Positions 52,272 through 61,650 of a stretch of DNA of 64,000 bases are shown here, one piece after another. The stretch is from Peptoniphilus_A olsenii (GTDB lineage Bacteria; Bacillota; Clostridia; Tissierellales; Peptoniphilaceae), in contig NZ_JBEPMA010000007.1 of assembly GCF_040545475.1 (NCBI RefSeq), positions 1 through 64,000 of the forward strand, read 5' to 3'. The notes beneath the pieces are model-generated. The model was not told the origin of the DNA and searched no databases. It saw only the letters and a program-made list of their open reading frames with translations. Every line of letters starts with the position of its first letter. Position 1 is the stretch's first letter. A program made the position numbers and the translations under genes.

Positions 52272-52844
52272 ATGGCGAGGCAATATACTAAGGAGTTAAT
52301 TAAAAGAGAATTTTTGAATATAGTAGAAGTTAAAAGTTTAAAGAATATTACAATAGCAGAACTTGCAGAAAAATGTGATATCAATAGAAATACTTTTTAC
52401 TACCACTATGAAGACATATATATGTTAGTTAAAGAGATTTTAAATGATGAATTAGAAAAAATTGATAAAGAATTTAACAATACTTACTCTTGGGAAGATA
52501 GCCTATTGCATGCTGTTTCCTTTATTTTGGAAAATAAAAAAGCTACTCAAAATATTTTTAAATCTATAGACAAAAAAGATACTGACGATTATTTATTTAA
52601 AGTATGTGAAGCAGTTATGGAAAAATATATAAAAAACGAATGTGAATCTAAAAATATCATAGCAAAGGAAAAGGATAAAATTCTAATTAGGAATTTTTAT
52701 CGTGCAGCACTTGTCGGGCTTTTAGACAAGTGGATACAAGATGGAATGAAAGAAGAGCCTCAACTTGTGATTTATAGAATAGGAAAATTATTTGATGGAA
52801 ATATTGAAAGGTCACTGCGTATAAGTGAAGAACTAGACAATTAA
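52272..52844 (+). CDS. TetR/AcrR-family regulator
   Basis: A 190-residue regulator with an N-terminal helix-turn-helix (ITIAELAEKCDINRNTFYYHYEDIYMLV) and a helical C-terminal domain with a DKWIQDGMKEEP segment, as in TetR_C. The ATG at 52272 is 9 bases after GAGAGG; the ATG at 52263 touches the site. The gene for oleate hydratase begins 200 bases downstream, beyond a terminator, and the regulator may respond to unsaturated fatty acids. Confidence 0.85.
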   Translation: MARQYTKELIKREFLNIVEVKSLKNITIAELAEKCDINRNTFYYHYEDIYMLVKEILNDELEKIDKEFNNTYSWEDSLLHAVSFILENKKATQNIFKSIDKKDTDDYLFKVCEAVMEKYIKNECESKNIIAKEKDKILIRNFYRAALVGLLDKWIQDGMKEEPQLVIYRIGKLFDGNIERSLRISEELDN

Positions 52845-52856
52845 ACACAAATGCCT

Positions 52857-52906
52857 AAAAAATGTGCAAAAATTTTATTTTATTTAAAAATTGCACATTT
52901 TTTTAT
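52857..52906 (+). terminator. Terminator of the TetR gene
   Basis: AAAAAATGTGCAA (52857-52869) pairs perfectly with TTGCACATTTTTT (52891-52903). Both flanks are A/T runs. It separates the regulator from the oleate hydratase gene. Confidence 0.88.
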
Positions 52907-53045
52907 TTTATTCAAAAATCATACATTTTTATTTAATCAACTAAAGTTCTAACAAAGGCCTTATAATAACCATTTTAAGATATATCTATACTGGATAAAA
53001 TATAAATACAGTAATTGATAATACTAATTTTAATGGAGGTACATT

Positions 53046-54842
53046 ATGGATATTAAGACTTTTGATGAAAGACTTAAACTTGGTAATGGAGATTATGACA
53101 GACTTGTTAACTCTAGAAAACCAAAAGGAATTGAAAACAAAAAAGCTTATATTGTAGGAACTGGTATTGCAGGACTTGCAACAGCAGGATTTTTGATTAA
53201 AGACGCAAAGATGGACCCTTCAAATATTACTTTTTTAGAAAAAGATGATATTGCTGGAGGAGCTCTTGACGGTAAACTTTTATCAGACGTAGACTATGTA
53301 GCAAGAGGAGGACGTGAAACAGGACATCATTTTGAAGTTTTATGGGATTTATTTAGTGTAGTTCCTTCAAGAGAAGATCCCAATGTTTCAATTTTAGATT
53401 ATCTATATTATACAAATTTAGATGATCCTAATTATAGTAATTGTAGAATAACTAAAAATCGTGGAGAAAGATATGATAATGGAAAATTTAATCTTTCAAA
53501 AGATGTAATAAAAGAAATAGTTCATTTACTGCTAACTCCTGATGAAAAATTGCAAGGAATTTCAGTAGAAGAAGTTTTTTCAGATGAATTTTTAGAAAGC
53601 GATTTTTGGACTTTCTATAGAACAATGTTTGCTTTTGAAAATTGGCATTCAGTATTAGAATTGAAACTGTATATCAATAGATTTATACACCATGTTGGAG
53701 GACTACCAGATCTTTCAGCACTTCAATTTACTAGATACGACCAATATGAATCTATAGTAACGCCAATGATGACTTGGCTAAAAGATTTAGGTGTAAAAAC
53801 TGAGTATAATTACAATGTGGAAGATATAGATTTTGATATCACAAAAGAAAAGAAAGTTGCCACAAAGATTATTGCAGTAGACTCTCAAACTGGAGAAGAT
53901 AAATCAATTGAGCTTTCAGAAGATGATTTGATATTTGTCACAACAGGTTCAATTGTCGAAGCATCAGCTTATGGAACAAACGATAAAGCACCAGTTATAG
54001 ATGAAAACATGGAAGGTAGTTTTAAACTTTGGAAGAATATTTCAAAAAAATCTGATGATTTTGGACATCCAGAAGTATTCACTTCAGATATTGAAAAAAC
54101 AAATTGGGAATCTGCTACAGTTACAGTAATGAGTAAAGAAATTGCAGAATATATAGAAAAAATTACAAAAAGGACTCCATATGGTGGAAAAGTTGTAACT
54201 GGTGGAATTGTTACAGTAAAAGATTCAAGTTGGCTAATGAGTTGGACTATAAACAGACAAGGCCAATATATGGACCAACCAGATGACCAAATAGCAGTGT
54301 GGGTATATTCCTTATTTACAGATGTAGAGGGAGATTATATCAAAAAACGAATGAGAGATTGTTCAGGAGAAGAAATTGCTAAAGAATGGCTATACCATAT
54401 TGGAGTGCCAGAAGAAGACATCGAAAGACTTGCAAAAGAAACCTCAACTATTCCAGTATTTATGCCATATATCACTGCACAATTTATGCCAAGAAGTTTT
54501 GGAGATAGACCTTATATAGTTCCAGAAAATGCAGTAAACTTTGCTTTCTTGGGTCAATTTGTAGAAACACTTGATAATCCAGGACGTGACACAGTATTTA
54601 CTACAGAATATTCTGGCAGATGTGCAATGGAAGCAGTTTATGTACTAACTGGAGTAGAAAAGAAAGTTCCAGAAGTATTCGCTTCAAGATATGACATTAG
54701 ATATTTATTAGCTGGAGCAAGTGCATTAAATGATGGTGAAAGACCAGAAGTTGATTTGCCACTTGATAAACTTGCAGTAGCTGCAAAACTAATAAGTGGT
54801 ACTGAAATAGAGGCGATGTTAAAAGAATTTAAACTACTATAA
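53046..54842 (+). CDS. ohyA: Oleate hydratase
   Basis: A 598-residue flavoprotein that adds water to the 9-double bond of oleate and related acids to give 10-hydroxy acids. The FAD site GTGIAGLATAGFLIKD begins near residue 38, followed by FLEKDDIAGGALDG near 61, and the family features RGGRETGHHFEVLWDLF near 85 and TAQFMPRSFGDRP near 478 are present. Length matches the family (about 570-650). A GGAGG site precedes it. In host-associated bacteria this enzyme detoxifies unsaturated fatty acids. Control by the TetR gene upstream is likely but not proven; a terminator lies between them. Confidence 0.93.
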   Translation: MDIKTFDERLKLGNGDYDRLVNSRKPKGIENKKAYIVGTGIAGLATAGFLIKDAKMDPSNITFLEKDDIAGGALDGKLLSDVDYVARGGRETGHHFEVLWDLFSVVPSREDPNVSILDYLYYTNLDDPNYSNCRITKNRGERYDNGKFNLSKDVIKEIVHLLLTPDEKLQGISVEEVFSDEFLESDFWTFYRTMFAFENWHSVLELKLYINRFIHHVGGLPDLSALQFTRYDQYESIVTPMMTWLKDLGVKTEYNYNVEDIDFDITKEKKVATKIIAVDSQTGEDKSIELSEDDLIFVTTGSIVEASAYGTNDKAPVIDENMEGSFKLWKNISKKSDDFGHPEVFTSDIEKTNWESATVTVMSKEIAEYIEKITKRTPYGGKVVTGGIVTVKDSSWLMSWTINRQGQYMDQPDDQIAVWVYSLFTDVEGDYIKKRMRDCSGEEIAKEWLYHIGVPEEDIERLAKETSTIPVFMPYITAQFMPRSFGDRPYIVPENAVNFAFLGQFVETLDNPGRDTVFTTEYSGRCAMEAVYVLTGVEKKVPEVFASRYDIRYLLAGASALNDGERPEVDLPLDKLAVAAKLISGTEIEAMLKEFKLL

Positions 54843-54917
54843 TTAATAAATTTCAAAATAAATCTTAAAATAAAATTTAAAAGTTAATAATAATTTCAGA
54901 TTTTCATAGTAACTTGG

Positions 54918-54950
54918 ACTGGCCTCATTAATTGGGGCTAGTTTTTTGTT
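54918..54950 (+). terminator. Terminator of ohyA
   Basis: ACTGGCCTC (54918-54926) and GGGGCTAGT (54934-54942) pair with a few G-T or mismatched positions, followed by TTTTTTG. Confidence 0.7.
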
Positions 54951-55064
54951 TTGTAATGTTAATTTAAAATTTTTTATTATAGCCATAAATATAACTTATT
55001 TATTAAAACGAAATCTACTACAATAAAATAGTTTTGTATTTATAAATAAAAATGTTTTTGTATG

Positions 55065-55190
55065 CTTTTGCTCAGGATGACTTGGTAAGTGGGAAATATT
55101 CTCTTAACCGCATACATAACTCTTTTTAATTTGCTGCGGCTTATTTAGTCGAGATGAGATTTGACGGGGATTTCACTTAAGATTTAATAT
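55065..55190. other. GC-richer structured patch of unknown kind
   Basis: Inside very AT-rich sequence lies a patch with higher GC and complementary pieces: CCGCA around 55110 faces TGCGG around 55133, and AGTGGGAAAT near 55088 faces ATTTCACT near 55171. It has no frame with a ribosome site. It might be a small RNA, a decayed gene or a leader for something now lost. No known RNA family is recognised. Confidence 0.35.
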
Positions 55191-55193
55191 TTA

Positions 55194-55225
55194 AAAAATG
55201 CTTGAGAAATTTCTCAAGCATTTTT
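55194..55225. terminator. Bidirectional terminator (32-base perfect palindrome)
   Basis: Centred between 55209 and 55210, a perfectly self-complementary sequence built on TGCTTGAGAAA and its complement, flanked by A and T runs. It ends the minus-strand glutaredoxin transcript and can also stop plus-strand readthrough. Confidence 0.88.
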
Positions 55226-55256
55226 ATACTTTTATGAAAAGATTGTCAAAAATTAA

Positions 55257-55496
55257 TTATTGTGCATTATCTCTTAGATATTTGATAATATCCATTGATT
55301 CATATAGTGGTTTGTCGCCAATAAATAGGCAAGGTACTTGTTTTTTGCCACCTTTTTCAATTAAATAGTCTCTTGCTTCGGCATCTTTATCGATATTTTT
55401 AATTTCAACAGAATTTATATTTTTTTCTTCCATGAAATTTTCTACTTTTTTACAAAATGGGCAAAATGTACCCACATACAATGTCAATTTTTCCAT
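55257..55496 (-). CDS. Glutaredoxin-like protein
   Basis: A 79-residue thioredoxin-fold protein with active site CPFC near 12-15, the cis-proline segment KQVPCLFIGDKPLYES (with an extra cysteine) and a C-terminal IIKYLRDN helix, as in single-domain glutaredoxins. It differs from the CPYC protein at 28840. A GGAGGTG site stands ahead of the ATG. Transcribed alone and against its neighbours. Confidence 0.87.
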   Translation of the reverse strand: MEKLTLYVGTFCPFCKKVENFMEEKNINSVEIKNIDKDAEARDYLIEKGGKKQVPCLFIGDKPLYESMDIIKYLRDNAQ

Positions 55497-55609
55497 TGTG
55501 CACCTCCATTATTTTTTTACCCACTTACCTTTTTATAAAACAAGTAGAATGCTTGATATTTAAATACTTATAATTATTTGGTATAATAAGAGAGATTCGA
55601 GGTGATTTT

Positions 55610-56068
55610 TTGGGATTATTTGATAATTTTGATGGTAATTTTAGAGATATAAAAGAAAATTTGTCTTATTTATCACAAAAACTTGTGGATGAGTCAAAAG
55701 AAATTAAAAAAATCGCAAAACTCAAGTACGAAATTTTAAATGAAGAGAGAAAACTTAAAGACCTTTATGCAAATCTCGGCAAATATTTTTATGATGATTA
55801 TAGAGGCGTTAATACAGAGATTGATTTAGATGAAATTTTTCAAGAAATTGAAAGGACAAATTCTAGACTTTCTTCTTTAAAGATGAATTTACAAGTCTCT
55901 GATAGTTCTGATGATAGTGGTCTTTATGTGGAAAAGTTTAATAAAGTGAGTAAAAATAATAAGGATGATTTTTCTGATACAGGTTTATTTATCACTAATG
56001 AAGATAAAGCTGAAACGGACGAAAGTTACAAAATACTCACAATAGAAGAAGATGAAGATGAATTTTAA
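55610..56068 (+). CDS. Unrecognised coiled-coil protein
   Basis: A 152-residue protein I do not recognise. Residues 12-100 are heptad-like and probably coiled coil (ENLSYLSQKLVDESKEIKKI, then ERKLKDLYANLGKYF); the last 50 are acidic and disordered. No signal peptide or cysteine is seen. The start is TTG at 55610 with GAGGTG ahead. It overlaps the alpha/beta hydrolase gene by 11 bases, so it belongs to the hydrolase-MurF-Ddl operon and may be a scaffold for cell-wall work; that is guesswork. Confidence 0.7.
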   Translation: MGLFDNFDGNFRDIKENLSYLSQKLVDESKEIKKIAKLKYEILNEERKLKDLYANLGKYFYDDYRGVNTEIDLDEIFQEIERTNSRLSSLKMNLQVSDSSDDSGLYVEKFNKVSKNNKDDFSDTGLFITNEDKAETDESYKILTIEEDEDEF

Positions 56069-56837
56069 TAAAGAATTTATAGAAATTAACGGAATTAAAA
56101 CTGCATATATTAAAAGAAATGGCGGAGATAAAATCTGTGTTATTTTACATGGATGGGGTGCATATATTGAGTCAATAACTCCAATTCTTAAAGCAGTGCC
56201 AAGTGAATATACAGTTTACGCATATGACGCACCGGGTTTTGGAGATACTGAAGACCCGGATTTTGTCATGGGTACTTATGATTATTATGAGTTCTTGCTC
56301 ACTTTGTTAGAAAAATTTAATATCGAAAAAGCTACATTTATTGGGCATTCTTTTGGTGGGAAAACTCTAACTATTTTAGGAGCAAAAAATCCGCTGAAAG
56401 TACAAAAGCTTGTATTGATAGATGCATCAGGTGTATTGCCAAAGCGAAAGTTGTCTTATTATTTTAAAGTATATTCCTTTAAATTAATGAAAAAACTTTA
56501 TTTACTTACCCATGGCGGCAATGAGGAAAGTCTCAAAAAGTTTTATAAAAAACATGGTTCTGACGATTATCAAAATGCCAATGGGATTATGCGTAAGTGT
56601 TTTGTAAAAGTTGTAAATGAGTCTACTGAAGAAGAATTTGAGAATATAGACGCAGAGACTCTTTTAATTTGGGGCGAAAATGATGATGCAACTCCACTTT
56701 ATATGGCACACATATTCGAGAAGAAAATTAAAAACTCGGGTCTAGTTGTCTTAGATGGTGCTGGTCATTATTCTTATATAGACGACTTTGGGACATTTAA
56801 TGCAGTTTTAAATTCATTTTTAGGAGATAACAGATGA
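56058..56837 (+). CDS. Alpha/beta-fold hydrolase
   Basis: A 259-residue serine hydrolase. HGWGAYIES near 26 is the oxyanion turn; the nucleophile serine is in GHSFGGKT near 94, the acid in LLIWGENDDATPL near 202 and the histidine in GAGHYSYID near 233. The ATG at 56058 is chosen over 56052, which is too close to its AGAAGAAG site. The gene overlaps the coiled-coil gene before it and the MurF-like gene after it by 4 bases, so a role near peptidoglycan precursors is possible. Substrate unknown. Confidence 0.82.
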   Translation: MNFNKEFIEINGIKTAYIKRNGGDKICVILHGWGAYIESITPILKAVPSEYTVYAYDAPGFGDTEDPDFVMGTYDYYEFLLTLLEKFNIEKATFIGHSFGGKTLTILGAKNPLKVQKLVLIDASGVLPKRKLSYYFKVYSFKLMKKLYLLTHGGNEESLKKFYKKHGSDDYQNANGIMRKCFVKVVNESTEEEFENIDAETLLIWGENDDATPLYMAHIFEKKIKNSGLVVLDGAGHYSYIDDFGTFNAVLNSFLGDNR

Positions 56838-58369
56838 TTAAAATTATTATTTTTTCGATTATTTTATTATTTATTTATATTTTTGCTAGCAAAAAGAGGA
56901 CATTATATCCTCTGCATATGTTGCAACTAGAAGGTTATGACAATGAAGATTTTAATAATTTTTTACAGGATAATAGAAATAAACTAAATAGATTTTATTA
57001 TGCAAAACAATCAGAAGAAAAGACACCGCTTGTATTTACTGATAGAGTTAATCGTTTAGTAGCAAAACACAATAGCGTAAATGGGATTGTTGGTTTGATA
57101 GTTGTTGTAATAGCGACTATTTTATATTATTTCACTAATAATTTTGTGTTAAGTGCTATTATTGCAACTTTAATGTTTTTGTTACTTTATTATTTTCAAT
57201 ATAAAGTTTTACTTTTTTCAAATTCGCTGGCGCTGCCACGTGAATTAGAAATAAATCAAGGTTTCTTTGACAGTGCTCAAAATAAAATTAAAGACTATAA
57301 ACAAAATCATGGACTTAAAGTTTTGGGGATTACAGGTTCTTTTGGAAAGACATCAGTTAAATTTATTTCTGATACTATTCTCAGTGAAGGATTAAAAGTA
57401 AAAAATACTCCATCTTCTTTTAATACTCCAATGGGTCTTTCTAAGATAATTAACAATGAATTGGAAAGAGATAGAGAGGTATTTATTGCAGAACTTGGAG
57501 CTAAAGTTCCAGGTGAGATTCACGAGGTTAGTCAATTAGTTCAGCCTGATATAGGAATTATTACTGCTATAGGCCCTACACATATGCATCTTTTTAAAAC
57601 TATAGAAAATATTCAAAGGACAAAATATGAACTGATTGAGGATTTGCCACAAGATGGAATAGCGATTTTTAATTATGACAATGATTATGTGAAACCTCTT
57701 GCAGATAAAACTTTAAAGAAGACATATAGATATGGAATGAAAGATATAGATAAGTTAGATGTCTTTGCGGATAAAATTTCTGTTTCAGAAGAAGGTTCTA
57801 AATTCAATTTAAATATCAAAGGAGTAGGAGAGATAATGTGTAAAACCAAATTGCTAGGCGTTCACAATATTTCTAATTTACTTGCAGCTGCAACTGCTGC
57901 TCATGTTTTAGGACTAACTCTTGAACAAATTGCTAGTGGAATTGAAAAGGTAGAGCCAGTAGAACATAGACTAAGCCTTATGGATACTAATAATGGAACA
58001 ATAGTAATTGATGATGCATTTAACTCAAATCCTGTAGGTTTTAGAGCTGCTCTTGATGTATTAGCTGAATTTAAAAATAATAGAAAGATTATTATTACTC
58101 CGGGCATGGTTGAGCTTGGGGATATGGAAGTTAAAGAAAATGAAAAAATAGGCGAAGAAATGTCAGGAGTTGTCGATTTCGCAATATTAGTGGGCAAAAA
58201 AAGAACAGAACCAATTTATAGAGGACTTGTAAACAAATCTTTTCCTAAAGAAAATATTTTTCAAGTAGGTACTCTAACTGAGGCTACTGAAGTTCTAGCT
58301 CAAATATCTAAATCTGGTGATGTAATTTTATTTGAAAATGACTTGCCAGATAATTACAACGAGGAGTGA
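56834..58369 (+). CDS. Membrane-anchored Mur ligase, MurF-like
   Basis: A 511-residue Mur ligase. Unlike classical MurF it begins with a membrane helix (IIIFSIILLFIYIFA) and has two more hydrophobic segments near 77-112. The ligase core follows: GITGSFGKTSVKF near 166, AELGAKVPGEIHEV near 221, IGPTHMHLF near 245, EHRLSLMDTNNGTIVIDDAFNSNP near 377 and ITPGMVELG near 416. It probably adds D-Ala-D-Ala to UDP-MurNAc-tripeptide, since ddl follows immediately; the anchored form is known in some clostridia. A second, soluble MurF elsewhere would point to a different substrate. Confidence 0.83.
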   Translation: MIKIIIFSIILLFIYIFASKKRTLYPLHMLQLEGYDNEDFNNFLQDNRNKLNRFYYAKQSEEKTPLVFTDRVNRLVAKHNSVNGIVGLIVVVIATILYYFTNNFVLSAIIATLMFLLLYYFQYKVLLFSNSLALPRELEINQGFFDSAQNKIKDYKQNHGLKVLGITGSFGKTSVKFISDTILSEGLKVKNTPSSFNTPMGLSKIINNELERDREVFIAELGAKVPGEIHEVSQLVQPDIGIITAIGPTHMHLFKTIENIQRTKYELIEDLPQDGIAIFNYDNDYVKPLADKTLKKTYRYGMKDIDKLDVFADKISVSEEGSKFNLNIKGVGEIMCKTKLLGVHNISNLLAAATAAHVLGLTLEQIASGIEKVEPVEHRLSLMDTNNGTIVIDDAFNSNPVGFRAALDVLAEFKNNRKIIITPGMVELGDMEVKENEKIGEEMSGVVDFAILVGKKRTEPIYRGLVNKSFPKENIFQVGTLTEATEVLAQISKSGDVILFENDLPDNYNEE

Positions 58370-58374
58370 AATTA

Positions 58375-59547
58375 ATGGAAAATGTTGGTGTAATTTTTGG
58401 TGGGAGATCTGTTGAGCATGAAGTATCTGTGATAACAGGCATGCAAATAATAGAAAATATGGATAAATCAAAATATAATCCTATACCAATTTATATAAAT
58501 AAAGATGGAAAATTCTTATCAGGTGAATCCCTAAAAAACTTCAAAAGTTATAAAACAGGTAATTTTCACGATGCAGAAGAAGTCTTCTTTAAACCTGAAT
58601 TTAATAACCACAATTTATATTATATAAAACACAACGAGAAGAAATTATTTAAACCAGCTTTTGATGAAGTTGCAGTATATGAAAAAATAGATTTAATATT
58701 TTTTGCACTTCATGGAACTTTTGGTGAAGATGGATGCACACAAGGACTTTTTGAACTGATGGGTATGCCTTACACTGGCTGTGGAGTTATGAGTGCAGCA
58801 GTTGGCATGGATAAGATAACTATGAGAAAAGTTTTTGAATCTGAAAATATACCTATGACTAAATACGAATATTTTTATCGTGAAGAGTTAAACAATCTGG
58901 AGAAAGTTATAAAAAAATGTGAAAACTTAAACTTCCCGCTCTTTGTTAAACCTGCAAATTTGGGCTCATCTATTGGAATAAGTAAAGTTAAAGATACTCT
59001 TGAATTGACAAAGGCCCTTGAACTTGCTGCTAATTATGATAGAAAAATAATTGTTGAAGAAGCAGTAAATAATCCACGAGAGATTAATATTGCAGTTCTT
59101 GGTTATGAAGATGATTTACTCTTATCTGCTTGTGAAGAACCTATAGGATTTAAAGATTTGTTAAAATATGAAGATAAATATGTAGCTGGTTCAAAGGGAA
59201 GTAAATCTAGTCAAAAAAATCAAGCCAAAAAGCTACCAGCCGATTTAAGTGAAAAACTAGAGCAAGAAATTAAAGATTTAGCCAAAAAATCTTTTAAGTC
59301 AATAGATGGTTCAGGAGTTGCTAGAATTGACTTTTTAGTAGATAAAGACAAAGTCTTTGTCAATGAAATAAATACACTGCCAGGTTCTATCGCTTTTTAT
59401 TTATATGAAGTTAATGGCTTAAAATTACAAGAACTCATATCAAAACTAATTGAATTGGGTAAAAAGAGAAGTGAAGACAGAAAAAGAAGTATGTATTCAA
59501 TTGATTCGAACCTATTTAATATGACAAGCTATGGAGCAAAGATTTAA
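58375..59547 (+). CDS. ddl: D-alanine-D-alanine ligase
   Basis: A 390-residue ATP-grasp ligase that makes the D-Ala-D-Ala of peptidoglycan. GGRSVEHEVSVITG near the start, HGTFGEDG near 109, KPANLGSSIGISKV near 194 and NEINTLPGS near 330 are the family motifs. The omega-loop tyrosine pair KYEDKY is kept, as in D-Ala-D-Ala rather than D-Ala-D-Lac enzymes. The loop that follows (a Lys/Ser/Gln-rich run near 265-280) is longer than usual, as is the C-terminal tail; NEINTLPGSIAFYL resembles the VanG-like branch. The ATG at 58375 with GAGGAG 8 bases ahead is better than the GTG at 58366. Confidence 0.88.
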   Translation: MENVGVIFGGRSVEHEVSVITGMQIIENMDKSKYNPIPIYINKDGKFLSGESLKNFKSYKTGNFHDAEEVFFKPEFNNHNLYYIKHNEKKLFKPAFDEVAVYEKIDLIFFALHGTFGEDGCTQGLFELMGMPYTGCGVMSAAVGMDKITMRKVFESENIPMTKYEYFYREELNNLEKVIKKCENLNFPLFVKPANLGSSIGISKVKDTLELTKALELAANYDRKIIVEEAVNNPREINIAVLGYEDDLLLSACEEPIGFKDLLKYEDKYVAGSKGSKSSQKNQAKKLPADLSEKLEQEIKDLAKKSFKSIDGSGVARIDFLVDKDKVFVNEINTLPGSIAFYLYEVNGLKLQELISKLIELGKKRSEDRKRSMYSIDSNLFNMTSYGAKI

Positions 59548-61650
59548 ATGATTAAAGAAAAGATTTTTAAAATTATCGAAAGATCAAAACCAAAGTCTCG
59601 AGAAGAACTCATAAAGCACCTTGGAATTAAGAACAAAGAAAAGGCAAAATTTACAAGTTTATTAGAAGAGATGGAGACAGAAGGACTAATATTTTTAGAC
59701 AAAAGAAAAAAATATAGACTTGTGGACAATTCAAAATATTTTTACGGAAAAATCCAAACTGCATCTAAAGGATTTGGTTTTTTGATAAGTAAAAATCTTG
59801 ATGAAGATATATATATTTCAAGAAATAATTTAAACACTGCACTAAATGGAGATGAAGTCATTGTAAAAAAATACGATGACAAATCAGGAGACCGTGACGA
59901 AGGCAAGGTTGTATCAATTGTCAAGAGAGTAAATACAAAAGTTGTTGGAATTTTTGAAGATAAAAGAGATTTTGGATTTGTCATTGCAGATGAAAGTAAA
60001 TTTGCAATGGATATCTATATTCCAAAGAAAAAGATACATGGAGCTAGAAGTGGTCAAAAAGTAGTGGTTAAAATAGAAAAATGGCCAACAGACAAGAAAA
60101 AACCTGAAGGAAGAATTATAGAAGTTCTAGGTTATCCTACAGATCCACATGTAGATATAATGGCGATTGCGGCAGCTATGGAAATTCCAATGGAGTTTCC
60201 GAAATCAGCTCTATCGGAAGCCAAACAAGTACCTCAAGAAGTAACTGAAGCAGAAATAGAATCAAGAGTGGATTTTAGAGATTTAACAACTTTTACAATT
60301 GATGGTGCAGACTCAAAAGACTTTGACGATGCTATATCATTAGAAGTATTAGATAAAAATACTTTTAGACTTGGTGTTCATATTGCTGATGTAGCACATT
60401 ATGTTAAAGAAGATTCTGAAATTGAAAGAGAGGCTCACAAGAGGGGAAACTCAGTTTATCTATTAAATAGAGTTATACCGATGCTTCCCGTAGAATTATC
60501 TAATGGAATTTGTTCACTAAATGAAGGAGTAGATCGCCTTACACTTTCATGTGTAATTGATGTCGATAGAAATGGTAAAGTAAAAAAATATGAAATTGTA
60601 GAATCTGTCATCAATTCGAGTCGAAGACTTATTTATGAAGATGTATCAGACTATCTTGAAAAAGGTGAAGTATCTCCTTCAATTGAAGGACTTGAAGAAA
60701 TATTATCCAATATGTATGAACTTTCAAAAGTACTCCAAAAAAGAAGAGAAGAAGGGGGAGCTATTGATTTTGACATACCAGAGGTTATAATTAAAGTTAA
60801 TGAAGATGGGTGGCCTCTCGATATTTATAAAAAAGATAGAAGATCTGCAAATAAATTAATAGAAGATTTTATGTTGCTTGCCAATGTTTGTGTTGCAAAA
60901 AAATATTATTTCAAAGAAATTCCGTTTTTATATCGAATTCACGAAAGACCAAAAGAAGAAAAGATATCAGAACTTAATTCCTATATTAGACCATTAAATT
61001 ATATGATAAATTATGATGAAGAAGTAAATCCTCGCGATATCCAAAAAATACTTCTAAAAGTGAAAGGTGAAAAAGAAGAGATGTTTATTTCTACTTTGAC
61101 ACTTAGAGCAATGCAGAAGGCAAAATATTCATCAGAGTTAGATATACATTTTGGTTTATCGTTTAATCACTATACACATTTTACTTCTCCAATACGAAGA
61201 TATTCTGACCTAACGATTCATAGAATAATTAAAAAAGATATAAATCATAGATTATCCAAAAAAATCATAGAAAGACTTGAAAATGAATTGCCAGAAATAG
61301 CAGAGCATGTTTCAAATACAGAAAAAAAAGCACAAGATGCAGAAAGACAAGTTGAAGCAGTGAAAATGGCGGAATATATGTCAGAGAGAATAGGAAATAT
61401 ATACACTGGAAATGTATCGAGTATAACAAGCTTTGGAATCTTTGTGGAACTTCCTAATTTAGTAGAAGGACTAGTTAGCTATAAAAGCATGGATGGATAT
61501 TTTGAATTCGATGTAGACAATTATAAAGCAATAGATTATGATACAAAAGTTGAATTTCATATTGGAGATGAAGTAGAAATAGAAGTCGCAAATGTTGATT
61601 TAAATATGGGGACCATAGATTTTAAATTAGTTGGTGATATATATGAGTAA
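59548..61650 (+). CDS. rnr: Ribonuclease R
   Basis: A 700-residue 3'-5' exoribonuclease. A winged-helix N-terminus and two cold-shock domains (GFGFLISKN near 78, DFGFVIADES near 142) precede the RNB domain with the catalytic acidic motif DGADSKDFDDAISLE near 252, and a C-terminal S1 domain (YTGNVSSITSFGIFVELPN near 621). It degrades structured RNA and works with SmpB/tmRNA. It starts one codon after ddl and overlaps smpB by 8 bases, a conserved rnr-smpB pair. Confidence 0.95.
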   Translation: MIKEKIFKIIERSKPKSREELIKHLGIKNKEKAKFTSLLEEMETEGLIFLDKRKKYRLVDNSKYFYGKIQTASKGFGFLISKNLDEDIYISRNNLNTALNGDEVIVKKYDDKSGDRDEGKVVSIVKRVNTKVVGIFEDKRDFGFVIADESKFAMDIYIPKKKIHGARSGQKVVVKIEKWPTDKKKPEGRIIEVLGYPTDPHVDIMAIAAAMEIPMEFPKSALSEAKQVPQEVTEAEIESRVDFRDLTTFTIDGADSKDFDDAISLEVLDKNTFRLGVHIADVAHYVKEDSEIEREAHKRGNSVYLLNRVIPMLPVELSNGICSLNEGVDRLTLSCVIDVDRNGKVKKYEIVESVINSSRRLIYEDVSDYLEKGEVSPSIEGLEEILSNMYELSKVLQKRREEGGAIDFDIPEVIIKVNEDGWPLDIYKKDRRSANKLIEDFMLLANVCVAKKYYFKEIPFLYRIHERPKEEKISELNSYIRPLNYMINYDEEVNPRDIQKILLKVKGEKEEMFISTLTLRAMQKAKYSSELDIHFGLSFNHYTHFTSPIRRYSDLTIHRIIKKDINHRLSKKIIERLENELPEIAEHVSNTEKKAQDAERQVEAVKMAEYMSERIGNIYTGNVSSITSFGIFVELPNLVEGLVSYKSMDGYFEFDVDNYKAIDYDTKVEFHIGDEVEIEVANVDLNMGTIDFKLVGDIYE

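Larger units (their letters stand above)
54843..55256. other. 414-base gene-free region with a structured patch
   Basis: It holds the ohyA terminator (54918-54950), AT-rich sequence, a GC-richer structured patch (55065-55190) and the palindromic terminator at 55194-55225. No coding region is supported. Confidence 0.65.
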
